Positions 13,531 through 19,564 of a stretch of DNA of 20,868 bases are shown piece by piece. Position 1 is the stretch's first letter, and each line of letters begins with the position of its first letter. The translations under genes were made by a program, and so were the position numbers. This stretch comes from an uncultured Actinomycetes bacterium (lineage in GTDB: Bacteria; Actinomycetota; Acidimicrobiia; Acidimicrobiales; Acidimicrobilacustridaceae), in assembly GCA_945957335.1 (NCBI GenBank), contig CAMFLJ010000020.1, positions 1 to 20,868 on the forward strand, in the 5' to 3' direction. The notes beneath the pieces are model-generated. The model ran no database searches and was not told the DNA's origin. It saw nothing but the letters and a program-made list of their open reading frames with translations.

Positions 13531-14196
13531 TCAGGTGGGGGTGCGGACGCCGGTGAGGGTGCCGAACAGGATGCGGGCGATGGTCTCGACCATGGCCTCG
13601 CGCGACGTGCCCCGCTTCTCGAACGACTCGCGGTAGCTGGGCACCCGGTCGAGCACGGAGAGCATGGCGCCGGCGGTGGCGTCGGGGTCCATGCCCTGGG
13701 GCAGCCGGCCGGCGGCCTGGCCCTCGCGCACCCGCTCGACCATCACCACCATGAACTGGTTGTTGTACTCGTTGCGCACCCGCCGGAAGCGCGGCTCGCG
13801 CTCGTCGGCGCGCAGGTGCATGATCCGCAGCACGGCGCCGTGCTCGTCCCAGAACCCGGTGTAGGAGCCGACCAGGGCACGGGCCCGGTCGAGGCCGTCG
13901 TCGTCGGCCCAGCGGCCGTCGATCTGGCCGGCGAACTCGGGCACCCGCTCGACCAGCTCCGCGGCCAGGCAGAGGATGGCGTCCTCGACGTCGGCGAAGT
14001 ACTGGTAGAAGGTCGCCGGCGAGGTGCCGACCTCACGGGCGACGTCGATGACCTTGAGGTCGAGAGCCCCCTGCTCGCGCAGCAGCGAGGCGGTGGCGTC
14101 GAGGATGCGGCGTCGCGTCTGGATCGCCCGGCGGCCGATGACCCGGCCGTCGGTCGCCATCACGTCGGCGTCGTTCTCCACCCGCTCGACCGCCAC
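13531..14196 (-). CDS. TetR-family regulator, candidate repressor of the DUF35-thiolase regulon
   Basis: This 221-residue regulator has a helix-turn-helix at about 27-78 (TRRRILDATASLLREQGALDLKVIDVAREVGTSPATFYQYFADVEDAIL), with recognition helix TSPATFYQYF. The C-terminal domain is a long helical ligand-binding domain ending ETIARILFGTLTGVRTPT. It is transcribed in the same direction as, and 13 bp after, the HSD17B4-like dehydrogenase gene, so the two form one operon. That operon's promoter carries the 17-bp palindrome 15197-15213, so autoregulation and control of the region 14210-19395 are likely. GTG 14196 is given; an alternative ATG at 14160 would drop 12 poorly conserved residues. Neither has a clear Shine-Dalgarno site, so translational coupling is possible. 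An acyl-CoA ligand is plausible by analogy with lipid-catabolic TetR proteins. Confidence 0.92.
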   Translation of the reverse strand: MAVERVENDADVMATDGRVIGRRAIQTRRRILDATASLLREQGALDLKVIDVAREVGTSPATFYQYFADVEDAILCLAAELVERVPEFAGQIDGRWADDDGLDRARALVGSYTGFWDEHGAVLRIMHLRADEREPRFRRVRNEYNNQFMVVMVERVREGQAAGRLPQGMDPDATAGAMLSVLDRVPSYRESFEKRGTSREAMVETIARILFGTLTGVRTPT

Positions 14197-14209
14197 GTCG
14201 GCCCGTCGA

Positions 14210-15112
14210 TCAGGTGCCGTACACCGGGGCCGGAGCGGGCGCCTCGGCGATGAGCTGGTCGACGACGGGGCCCAGCTCGGCTGGGTCCCACTTGGCGCCC
14301 TTGTCGACGGCCTTGCCGTGCTGCCAGCCGTCGGCGACGCTCAGCTCGCCGCCGGCGCACTCGAAGACGCGGCCGGTGACGTGGCTGCTCTGCTCGCTGC
14401 CCAGCCACACGACGATGGGGCTGATGTTGGCCGGGTCCATGGCGTCGAAGCCGTCCTCGACCGGGGCCATCATCTCGGCGAAGGCCTCCTCGGTCATGCG
14501 GCTGCGGGCCGAGGGGGCGATCGAGTTGGCGGTGACGCCGATGCGGCCGAGCTCGGCGGCGATGTTGATGGTGAAGGTGGCGATGCCGGCCTTGGCCGCC
14601 GCGTAGTTGGTCTGGGCGATCGAGCCCATGAGCCCGGCGCCCGAGGAGGTGGTGATGATGCGCCCGGCGCGCTGGTTGCCGGCCTTGGACTCGGCCCGCC
14701 AGTACTCGACGGCGCGCTTCACGGGGCAGAAGGTGCCGCGGAGGTGCACGCGGATGACGGCGTCCCAGTCGTCGACGGTCATGTTCACGAACATGCGGTC
14801 GCGGACGATGCCGGCGTTGGTGACGACGGTGTCGAGGCCGCCGAAGGTGTCGATGGCGGACTGCACGAGGCTGCCGGCGCCGTCCCAGTCGCTGATGTCG
14901 TCGCCGTTGACGATGGCCTCGCCACCGGCGGCCACGATCTCGTTCACGACCTCCTGGGCGGGGCTGAGGTCGACGCCCTCACCCTGCAGCGAGGCCCCGA
15001 GGTCGTTCACCACGACCTTGGCGCCCTCGGCGGCGAAGGCCAGCGCGTGCGCCCGGCCCAGGCCGCGGCCGGCGCCGGTGATGATGACGACTCGTCCGTC
15101 GCAGATGCCCAT
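14210..15112 (-). CDS. HSD17B4-like short-chain dehydrogenase (3-hydroxyacyl-CoA type)
   Basis: This 300-residue SDR is longer than classical FabG. It carries TGAGRGLG (12-19), D37 after strand 2 (VVVNDLG, favouring NAD), TNAG (98-101), catalytic S157, and Y170-xxx-K174. The sequence RAHALAFAAEGAKVVVNDLG and the inserted segment DLSPAQEVVNEIVAAGGEAIVNGDDISD are typical of the dehydrogenase domain of peroxisomal multifunctional enzyme 2 and its stand-alone actinobacterial relatives. These oxidise (3R)-hydroxyacyl-CoA or 17-hydroxysteroids to the ketone. A C-terminal extension (about 265-300) replaces the MaoC part of the eukaryotic protein. ATG 15112 has AGGAGG upstream (15124-15129, 11-nt spacing). 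It is the first gene of the operon with the TetR gene. It would supply the 3-oxoacyl-CoA for the thiolase at 18247. Confidence 0.93.
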   Translation of the reverse strand: MGICDGRVVIITGAGRGLGRAHALAFAAEGAKVVVNDLGASLQGEGVDLSPAQEVVNEIVAAGGEAIVNGDDISDWDGAGSLVQSAIDTFGGLDTVVTNAGIVRDRMFVNMTVDDWDAVIRVHLRGTFCPVKRAVEYWRAESKAGNQRAGRIITTSSGAGLMGSIAQTNYAAAKAGIATFTINIAAELGRIGVTANSIAPSARSRMTEEAFAEMMAPVEDGFDAMDPANISPIVVWLGSEQSSHVTGRVFECAGGELSVADGWQHGKAVDKGAKWDPAELGPVVDQLIAEAPAPAPVYGT

Positions 15113-15147
15113 GGTTCGTCGGTCCTCCTGAGGAACGTGCGGTCGGC

Positions 15148-15170
15148 CACCGGGCCGTCTCGGCCCGGTG
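15148..15170. repeat. 9-bp-arm inverted repeat in the divergent promoter region
   Basis: CACCGGGCC and GGCCCGGTG are perfect 9-bp arms around a five-base loop. It lies at the expected transcription start of the dehydrogenase-TetR operon, just downstream of the TAGTGT box. It may be a second protein-binding dyad or a 5'-end stem-loop. It differs in sequence from the TCTGACGG operator 27 bp away. Confidence 0.5.
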
Positions 15171-15176
15171 ACACTA
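15171..15176 (-). promoter_or_regulatory. -10 box of the dehydrogenase-TetR operon
   Basis: TAGTGT on the minus strand. The matching -35 position (about 15194-15199) touches the operator 15197-15213. The leader would be about 50 nt and carries the AGGAGG site of the dehydrogenase. Confidence 0.5.
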
Positions 15177-15196
15177 GCCGTCGGGCGCATCGCGAC

Positions 15197-15213
15197 TCTG
15201 ACGGACCGTCAGA
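15197..15213. promoter_or_regulatory. 17-bp perfect palindromic operator (TetR type), site 1
   Basis: TCTGACGGACCGTCAGA is a perfect palindrome about a central A. It lies between the two divergent -10 boxes and covers the -35 positions of both, so a bound dimer would block both promoters. A 14/17-identical copy lies at 16555-16571 in front of the next operon. Confidence 0.82.
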
Positions 15214-15226
15214 AATGCGCTGCTGC

Positions 15227-15232
15227 TAGGTT
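15227..15232 (+). promoter_or_regulatory. -10 box of the crotonase gene at 15287
   Basis: TAGGTT. With a 17-bp spacer its -35 would be 15204-15209, inside the operator. The leader is about 48 nt and includes a 7-bp GC-rich hairpin at 15253-15270 just before the GGGGAGG ribosome-binding site. Confidence 0.5.
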
Positions 15233-15286
15233 GCCGCCGCTGCCGACACGTCCGGCGCGCCGACGCGCCGCCCCCGGGGAGGGACC

Positions 15287-16078
15287 GTGACCGAGTTCGA
15301 GACGCTGCTGTTCGACAAGAGCGAGGGCGTGGCCACCATCACCCTCAACCGGCCCGACAAGTACAACTCGTGCAACGAGACCCTCGTCAACGAGCTGGCC
15401 GGGCTCTACGAGGACCTCCGCTACGACGACGAGGTCAAGGCCGTGCTGCTCACCGGCGCCGGCGACAAGGCGTTCTGCACCGGCATCGACCGCGACTACG
15501 CCATGGACAACAAGCAGCCGGGCAGCCCGTTCATGATGAACGACCCGATGCTGAAGCTCGGCCCGAAGCAGGCCGACCTCTGGAAGCCGATGGTCGTCGC
15601 CGTCAACGGCATGGCCGGCGGCGGCGCGTTCTACGCCCTCGGCGAGAGCGAGATCATCATCGCTGCCGAGCACGCGACCTTCTTCGACCCCCACACCACC
15701 TACGGCATGGCCGCCTGCTTCGAGCCCATGTTCATGTACGGCCAGCTGCCGTGGGGCGAGCTCTGCCGCATGTCGCTGCTCGGCAACTACGAGCGCATCT
15801 CGGCCCAGAAGGCCCAGCAGCTCGGGCTCGTCTCCGAGGTCGTCCCCGGCGAGCAGCTGATGGAGGCCGCCACCACCATCGCCCGCCAGCTCGCCTCGCT
15901 CCCCGCCATCGCCGTGCAGGGCACGCTCAAGAGCCTGTGGGCGGCCCGCACGATGGCGCGCGACCAGGCCATCGCCATGGCCTCCACCTTCGTCGAGGTC
16001 GGCAACCACCCCGACGCCATCGCCGAGGGCCAGGCCTTCTTCGCCTCCGGCGGCCGCATCACCCCGCGCATCCGCTGA
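15287..16078 (+). CDS. Crotonase-family protein lacking the canonical hydratase glutamates
   Basis: This 263-residue crotonase has LTGAGDKAFCTGIDRDYAMD (55-74) and VVAVNGMAGGGAFYALGESEIIIAAEHATFFDPHTTYGM (103-141). The region that normally holds the first catalytic Glu (GGGCEL) is GGGAFYA (111-117), and the second (PE) is DPH (134-136), so neither hydratase Glu is present. This FFDPH type is a common actinobacterial crotonase branch whose activities are poorly defined; it may be a hydratase with other residues, an isomerase or a C-C bond hydrolase. GTG 15287 has GGGGAGG with short spacing. It is divergent from the HSD17B4-like dehydrogenase across the operator and in front of the DUF35-thiolase operon, so it probably works on the same CoA-bound substrate. 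Confidence 0.9.
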   Translation: MTEFETLLFDKSEGVATITLNRPDKYNSCNETLVNELAGLYEDLRYDDEVKAVLLTGAGDKAFCTGIDRDYAMDNKQPGSPFMMNDPMLKLGPKQADLWKPMVVAVNGMAGGGAFYALGESEIIIAAEHATFFDPHTTYGMAACFEPMFMYGQLPWGELCRMSLLGNYERISAQKAQQLGLVSEVVPGEQLMEAATTIARQLASLPAIAVQGTLKSLWAARTMARDQAIAMASTFVEVGNHPDAIAEGQAFFASGGRITPRIR

Positions 16079-16101
16079 GCGACCTGCGCCGCCGCGGTCG
16101 C

Positions 16102-16107
16102 TAGCCT
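16102..16107 (+). promoter_or_regulatory. Possible -10 box for the small membrane protein at 16142
   Basis: TAGCCT, 34 nt before ATG 16142 and 19 nt before an in-frame GTG at 16127. A short leader would carry the GGAGG site at 16133-16137. Confidence 0.4.
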
Positions 16108-16141
16108 CCGCCACACGGCGGGGACGGTGAGCGGAGGCGGC

Positions 16142-16528
16142 ATGGCGGACATGGGCAATCGGCACCGGAAGGCGGCGGTGTGCGCGCTGGCGGGGCTGGC
16201 GCTGCTCGTGCTCGCCGTGGTGCTCACGCGCGTCGAGATCCCCCGGTTCGACCACGACGTGCCCGCGGCCGACGCCGGCGACACCGGCACGTGCCCGAGC
16301 GTGGCCGAGGAGTGGGGCACGCCCCGGGCGGTGTGGGACGCCACCTGCCAGGCCCGCTTCACCCAGGCCGAGCTGGTCGTGCTGGCCGTCGGCACCGCCG
16401 GCGTGGTGATGCTCCTGGTGGGCGGTGCCTTCCTGCTCCCGCAGCTCTGGGGCTGGACCCGTCGCCAGGACGACGCCATGGCCCGGCCCCCTCGGAGGGA
16501 CGCCGCCGCCGACACCCGCGCCCGCTGA
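16142..16528 (+). CDS. Small two-helix membrane protein of unknown function
   Basis: This 128-residue protein has a basic N-terminus (MGNRHRK), transmembrane helix 1 at about 10-29 (KAAVCALAGLALLVLAVVLT), an extracytoplasmic loop of about 48 residues with two cysteines (C51, C69) that could form a disulfide, helix 2 at about 78-100 (ELVVLAVGTAGVVMLLVGGAFLL), and a charged C-terminal tail (RRQDDAMARPPRRD). Both ends would be cytoplasmic. No family is recognised. ATG 16142 follows GGAGG with 4-nt spacing; GTG 16127 is an alternative adding five residues (MSGGG). It lies between the crotonase and the DUF35 operon and may be co-transcribed with the crotonase. Confidence 0.75.
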   Translation: MADMGNRHRKAAVCALAGLALLVLAVVLTRVEIPRFDHDVPAADAGDTGTCPSVAEEWGTPRAVWDATCQARFTQAELVVLAVGTAGVVMLLVGGAFLLPQLWGWTRRQDDAMARPPRRDAAADTRAR

Positions 16529-16554
16529 GGCGCCCGGGGCCCTTTCGCCGGAAA

Positions 16555-16571
16555 TCTGACGTCCCGTTAGA
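16555..16571. promoter_or_regulatory. Palindromic operator (TetR type), site 2
   Basis: TCTGACGTCCCGTTAGA matches site 1 at 14 of 17 bases and keeps 6 of 8 palindromic pairs, plus two flanking AA/TT pairs. Its right arm overlaps TAGATT, the -10 box of the DUF35 gene, so binding would block that promoter. Confidence 0.75.
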
Positions 16572-16573
16572 TT
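16568..16573 (+). promoter_or_regulatory. -10 box of a leaderless promoter for the DUF35-thiolase operon
   Basis: TAGATT, six bases (GAGGGG), then GTG 16580. The box lies on the right half of operator site 2. GAGGGG could also act as a very close ribosome-binding site. Confidence 0.55.
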
Positions 16574-16579
16574 GAGGGG

Positions 16580-17032
16580 GTGACGACCAAGGAACGGGTT
16601 CCCGCGGTGGAGGGGTGGTTCACCACCGAGGAGCCCTACACGCTGATCGGCGCCAAGTGCGCGGCCTGCGGGACCTACGTGTTCCCGCCCCGCTCGGGTG
16701 CCTGCCCCAACCCCGACTGCGACTCGCTCGAGCTCGAGCCCGCGCCGCTCAGCCGCCGTGGCCGCGTGTGGTCCTACACCGAGAACCACTACGCCCCGCC
16801 GCCGCCCTACGTCGCCGCCGAGCCGTTCGAGCCCTATGCGCTGGCCGCCGTCGAGCTCGAGGCCGAGGGCCTCGTGATCCTCGGCCAGGTCGCCAAGGGC
16901 GTCATGGCCGCCGACCTCGAGATCGGCATGGAGGTCGAGGTCGACCTCCAGGTGCTGTTCACCGACGACGAGGGCGTCGAGAAGTGGATCTGGACCTGGG
17001 CGCCCGCCGCCCCGACGGGGGGTGCGCAGTGA
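16580..17032 (+). CDS. DUF35 OB-fold/zinc-ribbon acyl-CoA-associated protein
   Basis: This 150-residue DUF35 protein has an N-terminal rubredoxin-like zinc ribbon with C27-AA-C30 and C42-PNPD-C47, then an OB-fold domain (GRVWSYTENHYAPPPPYVAAEPFEPYALAAVELEAEGLVILGQVA, ending LQVLFTDDEGVEKWIWTWAP). Stand-alone DUF35 proteins bind thiolase-fold partners, and in steroid side-chain degradation the DUF35 domain of ChsH2 is required for the aldolase Ltp2. The stop codon overlaps the start of the downstream thiolase-like gene by 4 nt (17029-17032, GTGA), which implies translational coupling and fits a complex of the two proteins. The promoter is leaderless and covered by operator site 2. Family assignment is firm; aldolase partnership is inferred from the neighbour. 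Confidence 0.93.
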   Translation: MTTKERVPAVEGWFTTEEPYTLIGAKCAACGTYVFPPRSGACPNPDCDSLELEPAPLSRRGRVWSYTENHYAPPPPYVAAEPFEPYALAAVELEAEGLVILGQVAKGVMAADLEIGMEVEVDLQVLFTDDEGVEKWIWTWAPAAPTGGAQ

Positions 17033-18231
17033 GCGACGACCGCGACCTGGTGGTGCTCGGCACGGGCATGCACCCGTGGGGCAAGTGGGGCCGCAACTTC
17101 GTGGAGTACGGCCTGGTGGCCGCCAAGGAGGCCCTCGCCGACGCCGACGTGGCCTGGCGCGACATCGAGTTCGTCGCCGGCGCCGACACCATCCGCAACG
17201 GGTACCCCGGCTTCGTCTCGGGCTCCACGTTCTCCCAGGCCCTGGGCTGGACCGGCGCCCAGATCTCCTCGTCCTACGCGGCGTGCGCCTCGGGCGCCCA
17301 GGCCGTGCAGTCGGCCCGGGCCCAGCTGCTCGCCGGCTTCGCCAACGTGGCCATGGTCATCGGCGCCGACACCACCCCGAAGGGCTTCTTCGCCCCGGTC
17401 GGTGGTGAGCGCAAGGAGGACCCGGACTGGCAGCGCTTCCACCTGCTGGGCGCCACCAACCCGTCGTTCTTCGCCCTCAACGCCCGGCGCCGCATCGACG
17501 TCTTCGGTGACACCACCGACGACTTCGCCATGGTGAAGGTCAAGAACTCCAAGGCCGGCGTCAACAACCCGAACGCCCGGTTCAAGAAGGAGTTCTCGCT
17601 CGAGGACTTCGCCTCCTCGCCGATCGTCTCGGACCCGCTGCGCCTGCTCGACGTGTGCGCCACCTCCGACGGCGCCGCGGCGCTGATCATCTGCACGCCC
17701 GAGTACGCCAAGCGCAAGCTCGGCACCCTCGAGGGCACGGTGCGCATCAAGGCCGTGGCCAACACGACGCCCACCTACCCGCAGGTGCGCCTCGAGCTGC
17801 CCGACATCGCCACCGACTCGTGGTCGGCCGTCGCGCCGCCGGCGTTCGGCTTCAAGGACTCGATCGCCCGCAACGCCTACGAGCAGGCGGGCCTCGGCCC
17901 CGACGACCTCGACCTGGCCGAGGTCTACGACCTCTCCACCGCGCTCGAGCTCGACTGGTACGAGAACCTCGGCCTGTGCGCCGAGGGCGAGGGCGCCAAG
18001 CTCGTCCGCGAGGGCGTCACCGCCATCGGTGGCCGGGTGCCGGTCAACGCCTCGGGCGGCCTGTCGTCGTTCGGCGAGGCCATCCCGGCCCAGGCCATCG
18101 CCCAGGTCTGCGAGCTGACCCGTCAGCTCCAGGGCCGCTGCGAGGGCCACCAGGTCGAGGGCGCCAAGGTCGGCCTCGCCATCAACCAGGGCCTCTTCGG
18201 CCACGGTTCGTGCACCATCGTCACGAAGTGA
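17029..18231 (+). CDS. Ltp2-like thiolase-fold protein (candidate retro-aldolase)
   Basis: This 400-residue protein is of the lipid-transfer-protein/SCP2-thiolase family. It keeps a Cys at the nucleophile position (SSYAACASGAQA, C86) but differs from thiolases at both histidine motifs. The HDCF-type motif reads EVYDLST with Tyr300, and the GHPLGATG-type motif reads FGEAIPAQA, with Glu350 for His. As I recall the mycobacterial Ltp2, it has the same Tyr (YDHF) and GEA substitutions and works as an aldolase with a DUF35 partner. The C-terminal end (GLFGHGSCTIV) also differs from the thiolase CEGGGQ. Translationally coupled to the DUF35 gene, it probably cleaves a 3-hydroxyacyl-CoA by retro-aldol rather than thiolysis. 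A catalytically altered thiolase is the alternative. Start GTG 17029 comes from the 4-nt overlap. Confidence 0.9.
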   Translation: MSDDRDLVVLGTGMHPWGKWGRNFVEYGLVAAKEALADADVAWRDIEFVAGADTIRNGYPGFVSGSTFSQALGWTGAQISSSYAACASGAQAVQSARAQLLAGFANVAMVIGADTTPKGFFAPVGGERKEDPDWQRFHLLGATNPSFFALNARRRIDVFGDTTDDFAMVKVKNSKAGVNNPNARFKKEFSLEDFASSPIVSDPLRLLDVCATSDGAAALIICTPEYAKRKLGTLEGTVRIKAVANTTPTYPQVRLELPDIATDSWSAVAPPAFGFKDSIARNAYEQAGLGPDDLDLAEVYDLSTALELDWYENLGLCAEGEGAKLVREGVTAIGGRVPVNASGGLSSFGEAIPAQAIAQVCELTRQLQGRCEGHQVEGAKVGLAINQGLFGHGSCTIVTK

Positions 18232-18246
18232 GCAAGGGGAACACAC

Positions 18247-19395
18247 ATGGCTGAGGCCTACATCGTCGACGCGATCCGCACGCCCGTCGGGCGTCGCGGC
18301 GGCGGCCTGTCGCAGATCCACCCGGCCGACCTCGGTGCCGCCAGCATCAAGGCGCTCTTCGACCGCAACGACGTCGACCCCGGCGCCGTCGACGACGTCG
18401 TGTTCGGCTGCGTCGACACCATCGGCGGCCAGGCCGGCGACATCGCCCGCTCGGCGTGGCTCGTGGCCGGCCTGCCCCAGCACGTCCCCGGCACCACCAT
18501 CGACCGCCAGTGCGGCTCGTCGCAGCAGGCCGTGCACTTCGCGGCCCAGGGCGTCATGAGCGGCACCCAGGACCTCGTCGTGGCCGGTGGCGTGCAGCAG
18601 ATGTCGCAGATCCCGATCAGCTCGGCGATGCTCGTCGGCGAGCAGTTCGGCTTCCCCGACCCGTTCCTCACCTCCCCCGGCTGGCAGGCCCGCTACGGCG
18701 ACCAGGAGGTCAGCCAGTTCCGGGCGGCCGAGATGATCGCCGAGAAGTGGGACTGCTCCCGCGACGAGATGGAGGCCTTCGCCGTCGAGAGCCACGAGCG
18801 CGCCATCCGCGCCCGGGCCGAGGGCCGCTTCGACGGCCAGATCGTCGAGCTCAACGGCATCACCGCCGACGAGGGCCCCCGCGAGCCCAACTGGGAGAAG
18901 ATCCGCTCGCTCCCCACGCTCGTCGAGGGCGGCCGGCTCACCGCGGCGTGCGCCAGCCAGATCTCCGACGCCTCGGCCTCGCTGCTCATCGCCAGCGAGA
19001 AGGCCGTCGCCGAGCACGGCCTGAAGCCCCGGGCCCGCATCCACCACCTGTCGGTGCTCGCCGACGACCCGGTGTGGATGCTCACCGCCCCCATCCCGGC
19101 CACGGCTCGGGCCCTCGAGAAGACCGGCCTCACCCTCGACGACATCGACCTCGTCGAGATCAACGAGGCCTTCGCCTCGGTGGTGCTGGCGTGGGCCAAG
19201 GAGACCGGCGCCGACCTGGCCAAGGTCAACGTCAACGGCGGGGCCATCGCCCTGGGCCACCCCCTCGGCGCCACCGGCGCCCGCCTGATGACCACCCTGC
19301 TCAACGAGCTCGAGCGCACCGGCGGCCGCTACGGCCTCCAGACCATGTGCGAGGGCGGCGGTCAGGCCAACGTCACCATCATCGAGCGCCTCTGA
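18247..19395 (+). CDS. Acetyl-CoA acyltransferase (thiolase), FadA6-like
   Basis: This 382-residue thiolase has all catalytic residues: nucleophile C89 in DRQCGSSQQA, the NEAF motif, H338 in GHPLGATG, and C368 in CEGGGQAN. It cleaves 3-oxoacyl-CoA with CoA, releasing acetyl-CoA or propionyl-CoA. Blocks such as GCVDTIGGQAGDIARSAW, VPGTTIDRQCGSSQQAVHF, QQMSQIPISSAM and RYGDQEVSQFR closely match my recollection of mycobacterial FadA6 (cholesterol C/D-ring catabolism), more than FadA5 or housekeeping FadA. ATG 18247 has AAGGGG with 7-nt spacing and lies 15 bp after the Ltp2-like gene, so it is the last gene of the operon. The FadA6 assignment is from memory and needs an alignment. It would complete beta-oxidation after the dehydrogenase at 15112. 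Confidence 0.95.
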   Translation: MAEAYIVDAIRTPVGRRGGGLSQIHPADLGAASIKALFDRNDVDPGAVDDVVFGCVDTIGGQAGDIARSAWLVAGLPQHVPGTTIDRQCGSSQQAVHFAAQGVMSGTQDLVVAGGVQQMSQIPISSAMLVGEQFGFPDPFLTSPGWQARYGDQEVSQFRAAEMIAEKWDCSRDEMEAFAVESHERAIRARAEGRFDGQIVELNGITADEGPREPNWEKIRSLPTLVEGGRLTAACASQISDASASLLIASEKAVAEHGLKPRARIHHLSVLADDPVWMLTAPIPATARALEKTGLTLDDIDLVEINEAFASVVLAWAKETGADLAKVNVNGGAIALGHPLGATGARLMTTLLNELERTGGRYGLQTMCEGGGQANVTIIERL

Positions 19396-19401
19396 GCCGG
19401 T

Positions 19402-19435
19402 GCCTGCTCGGGCCCGGATCGGGCGCTGAGCAGGC
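19402..19435. terminator. Possible terminator of the thiolase operon
   Basis: GCCTGCTC (19402-19409) and GAGCAGGC (19428-19435) are perfect 8-bp arms around an 18-base GC-rich loop, 7 bp after the thiolase stop. There is no U-tract. GTGCCTG at 19400 can instead pair with CAGGCAC at 19442. Confidence 0.45.
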
Positions 19436-19457
19436 CCTGACCAGGCACTGAGCCGGC
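19425..19457 (+). repeat. Three imperfect 11-bp tandem repeats
   Basis: GCTGAGCAGGC, CCTGACCAGGC and ACTGAGCCGGC follow each other directly (consensus nCTGAgCaGGC). A similar TCTGAGCCGG lies at 19391-19400 across the thiolase stop. The 169-bp gap to the next gene (19396-19564) otherwise holds only the terminator-like arms and the promoter at 19503. Confidence 0.6.
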
Positions 19458-19502
19458 GAACGGGCCCGCCCGACGGTCCACCCGGCGAACCAAGCCCCCT
19501 CC

Positions 19503-19508
19503 TAGCAT
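19503..19508 (+). promoter_or_regulatory. Possible -10 box for the PAS-GAF gene
   Basis: TAGCAT, giving a leader of about 50 nt that ends in GGGAGG (19555-19560), 4 nt from ATG 19565. Confidence 0.4.
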
Positions 19509-19564
19509 CCGTACACCCCGAACGGCCGGGCCCCACCGGCACCGGGAGCGGATCGGGAGGATCC

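Noticed and set aside
17029..18231. Ordinary acetyl-CoA acetyltransferase annotation
   Set aside because: Both histidine motifs of thiolases are replaced (Tyr300, Glu350), while the next gene has the full thiolase set.
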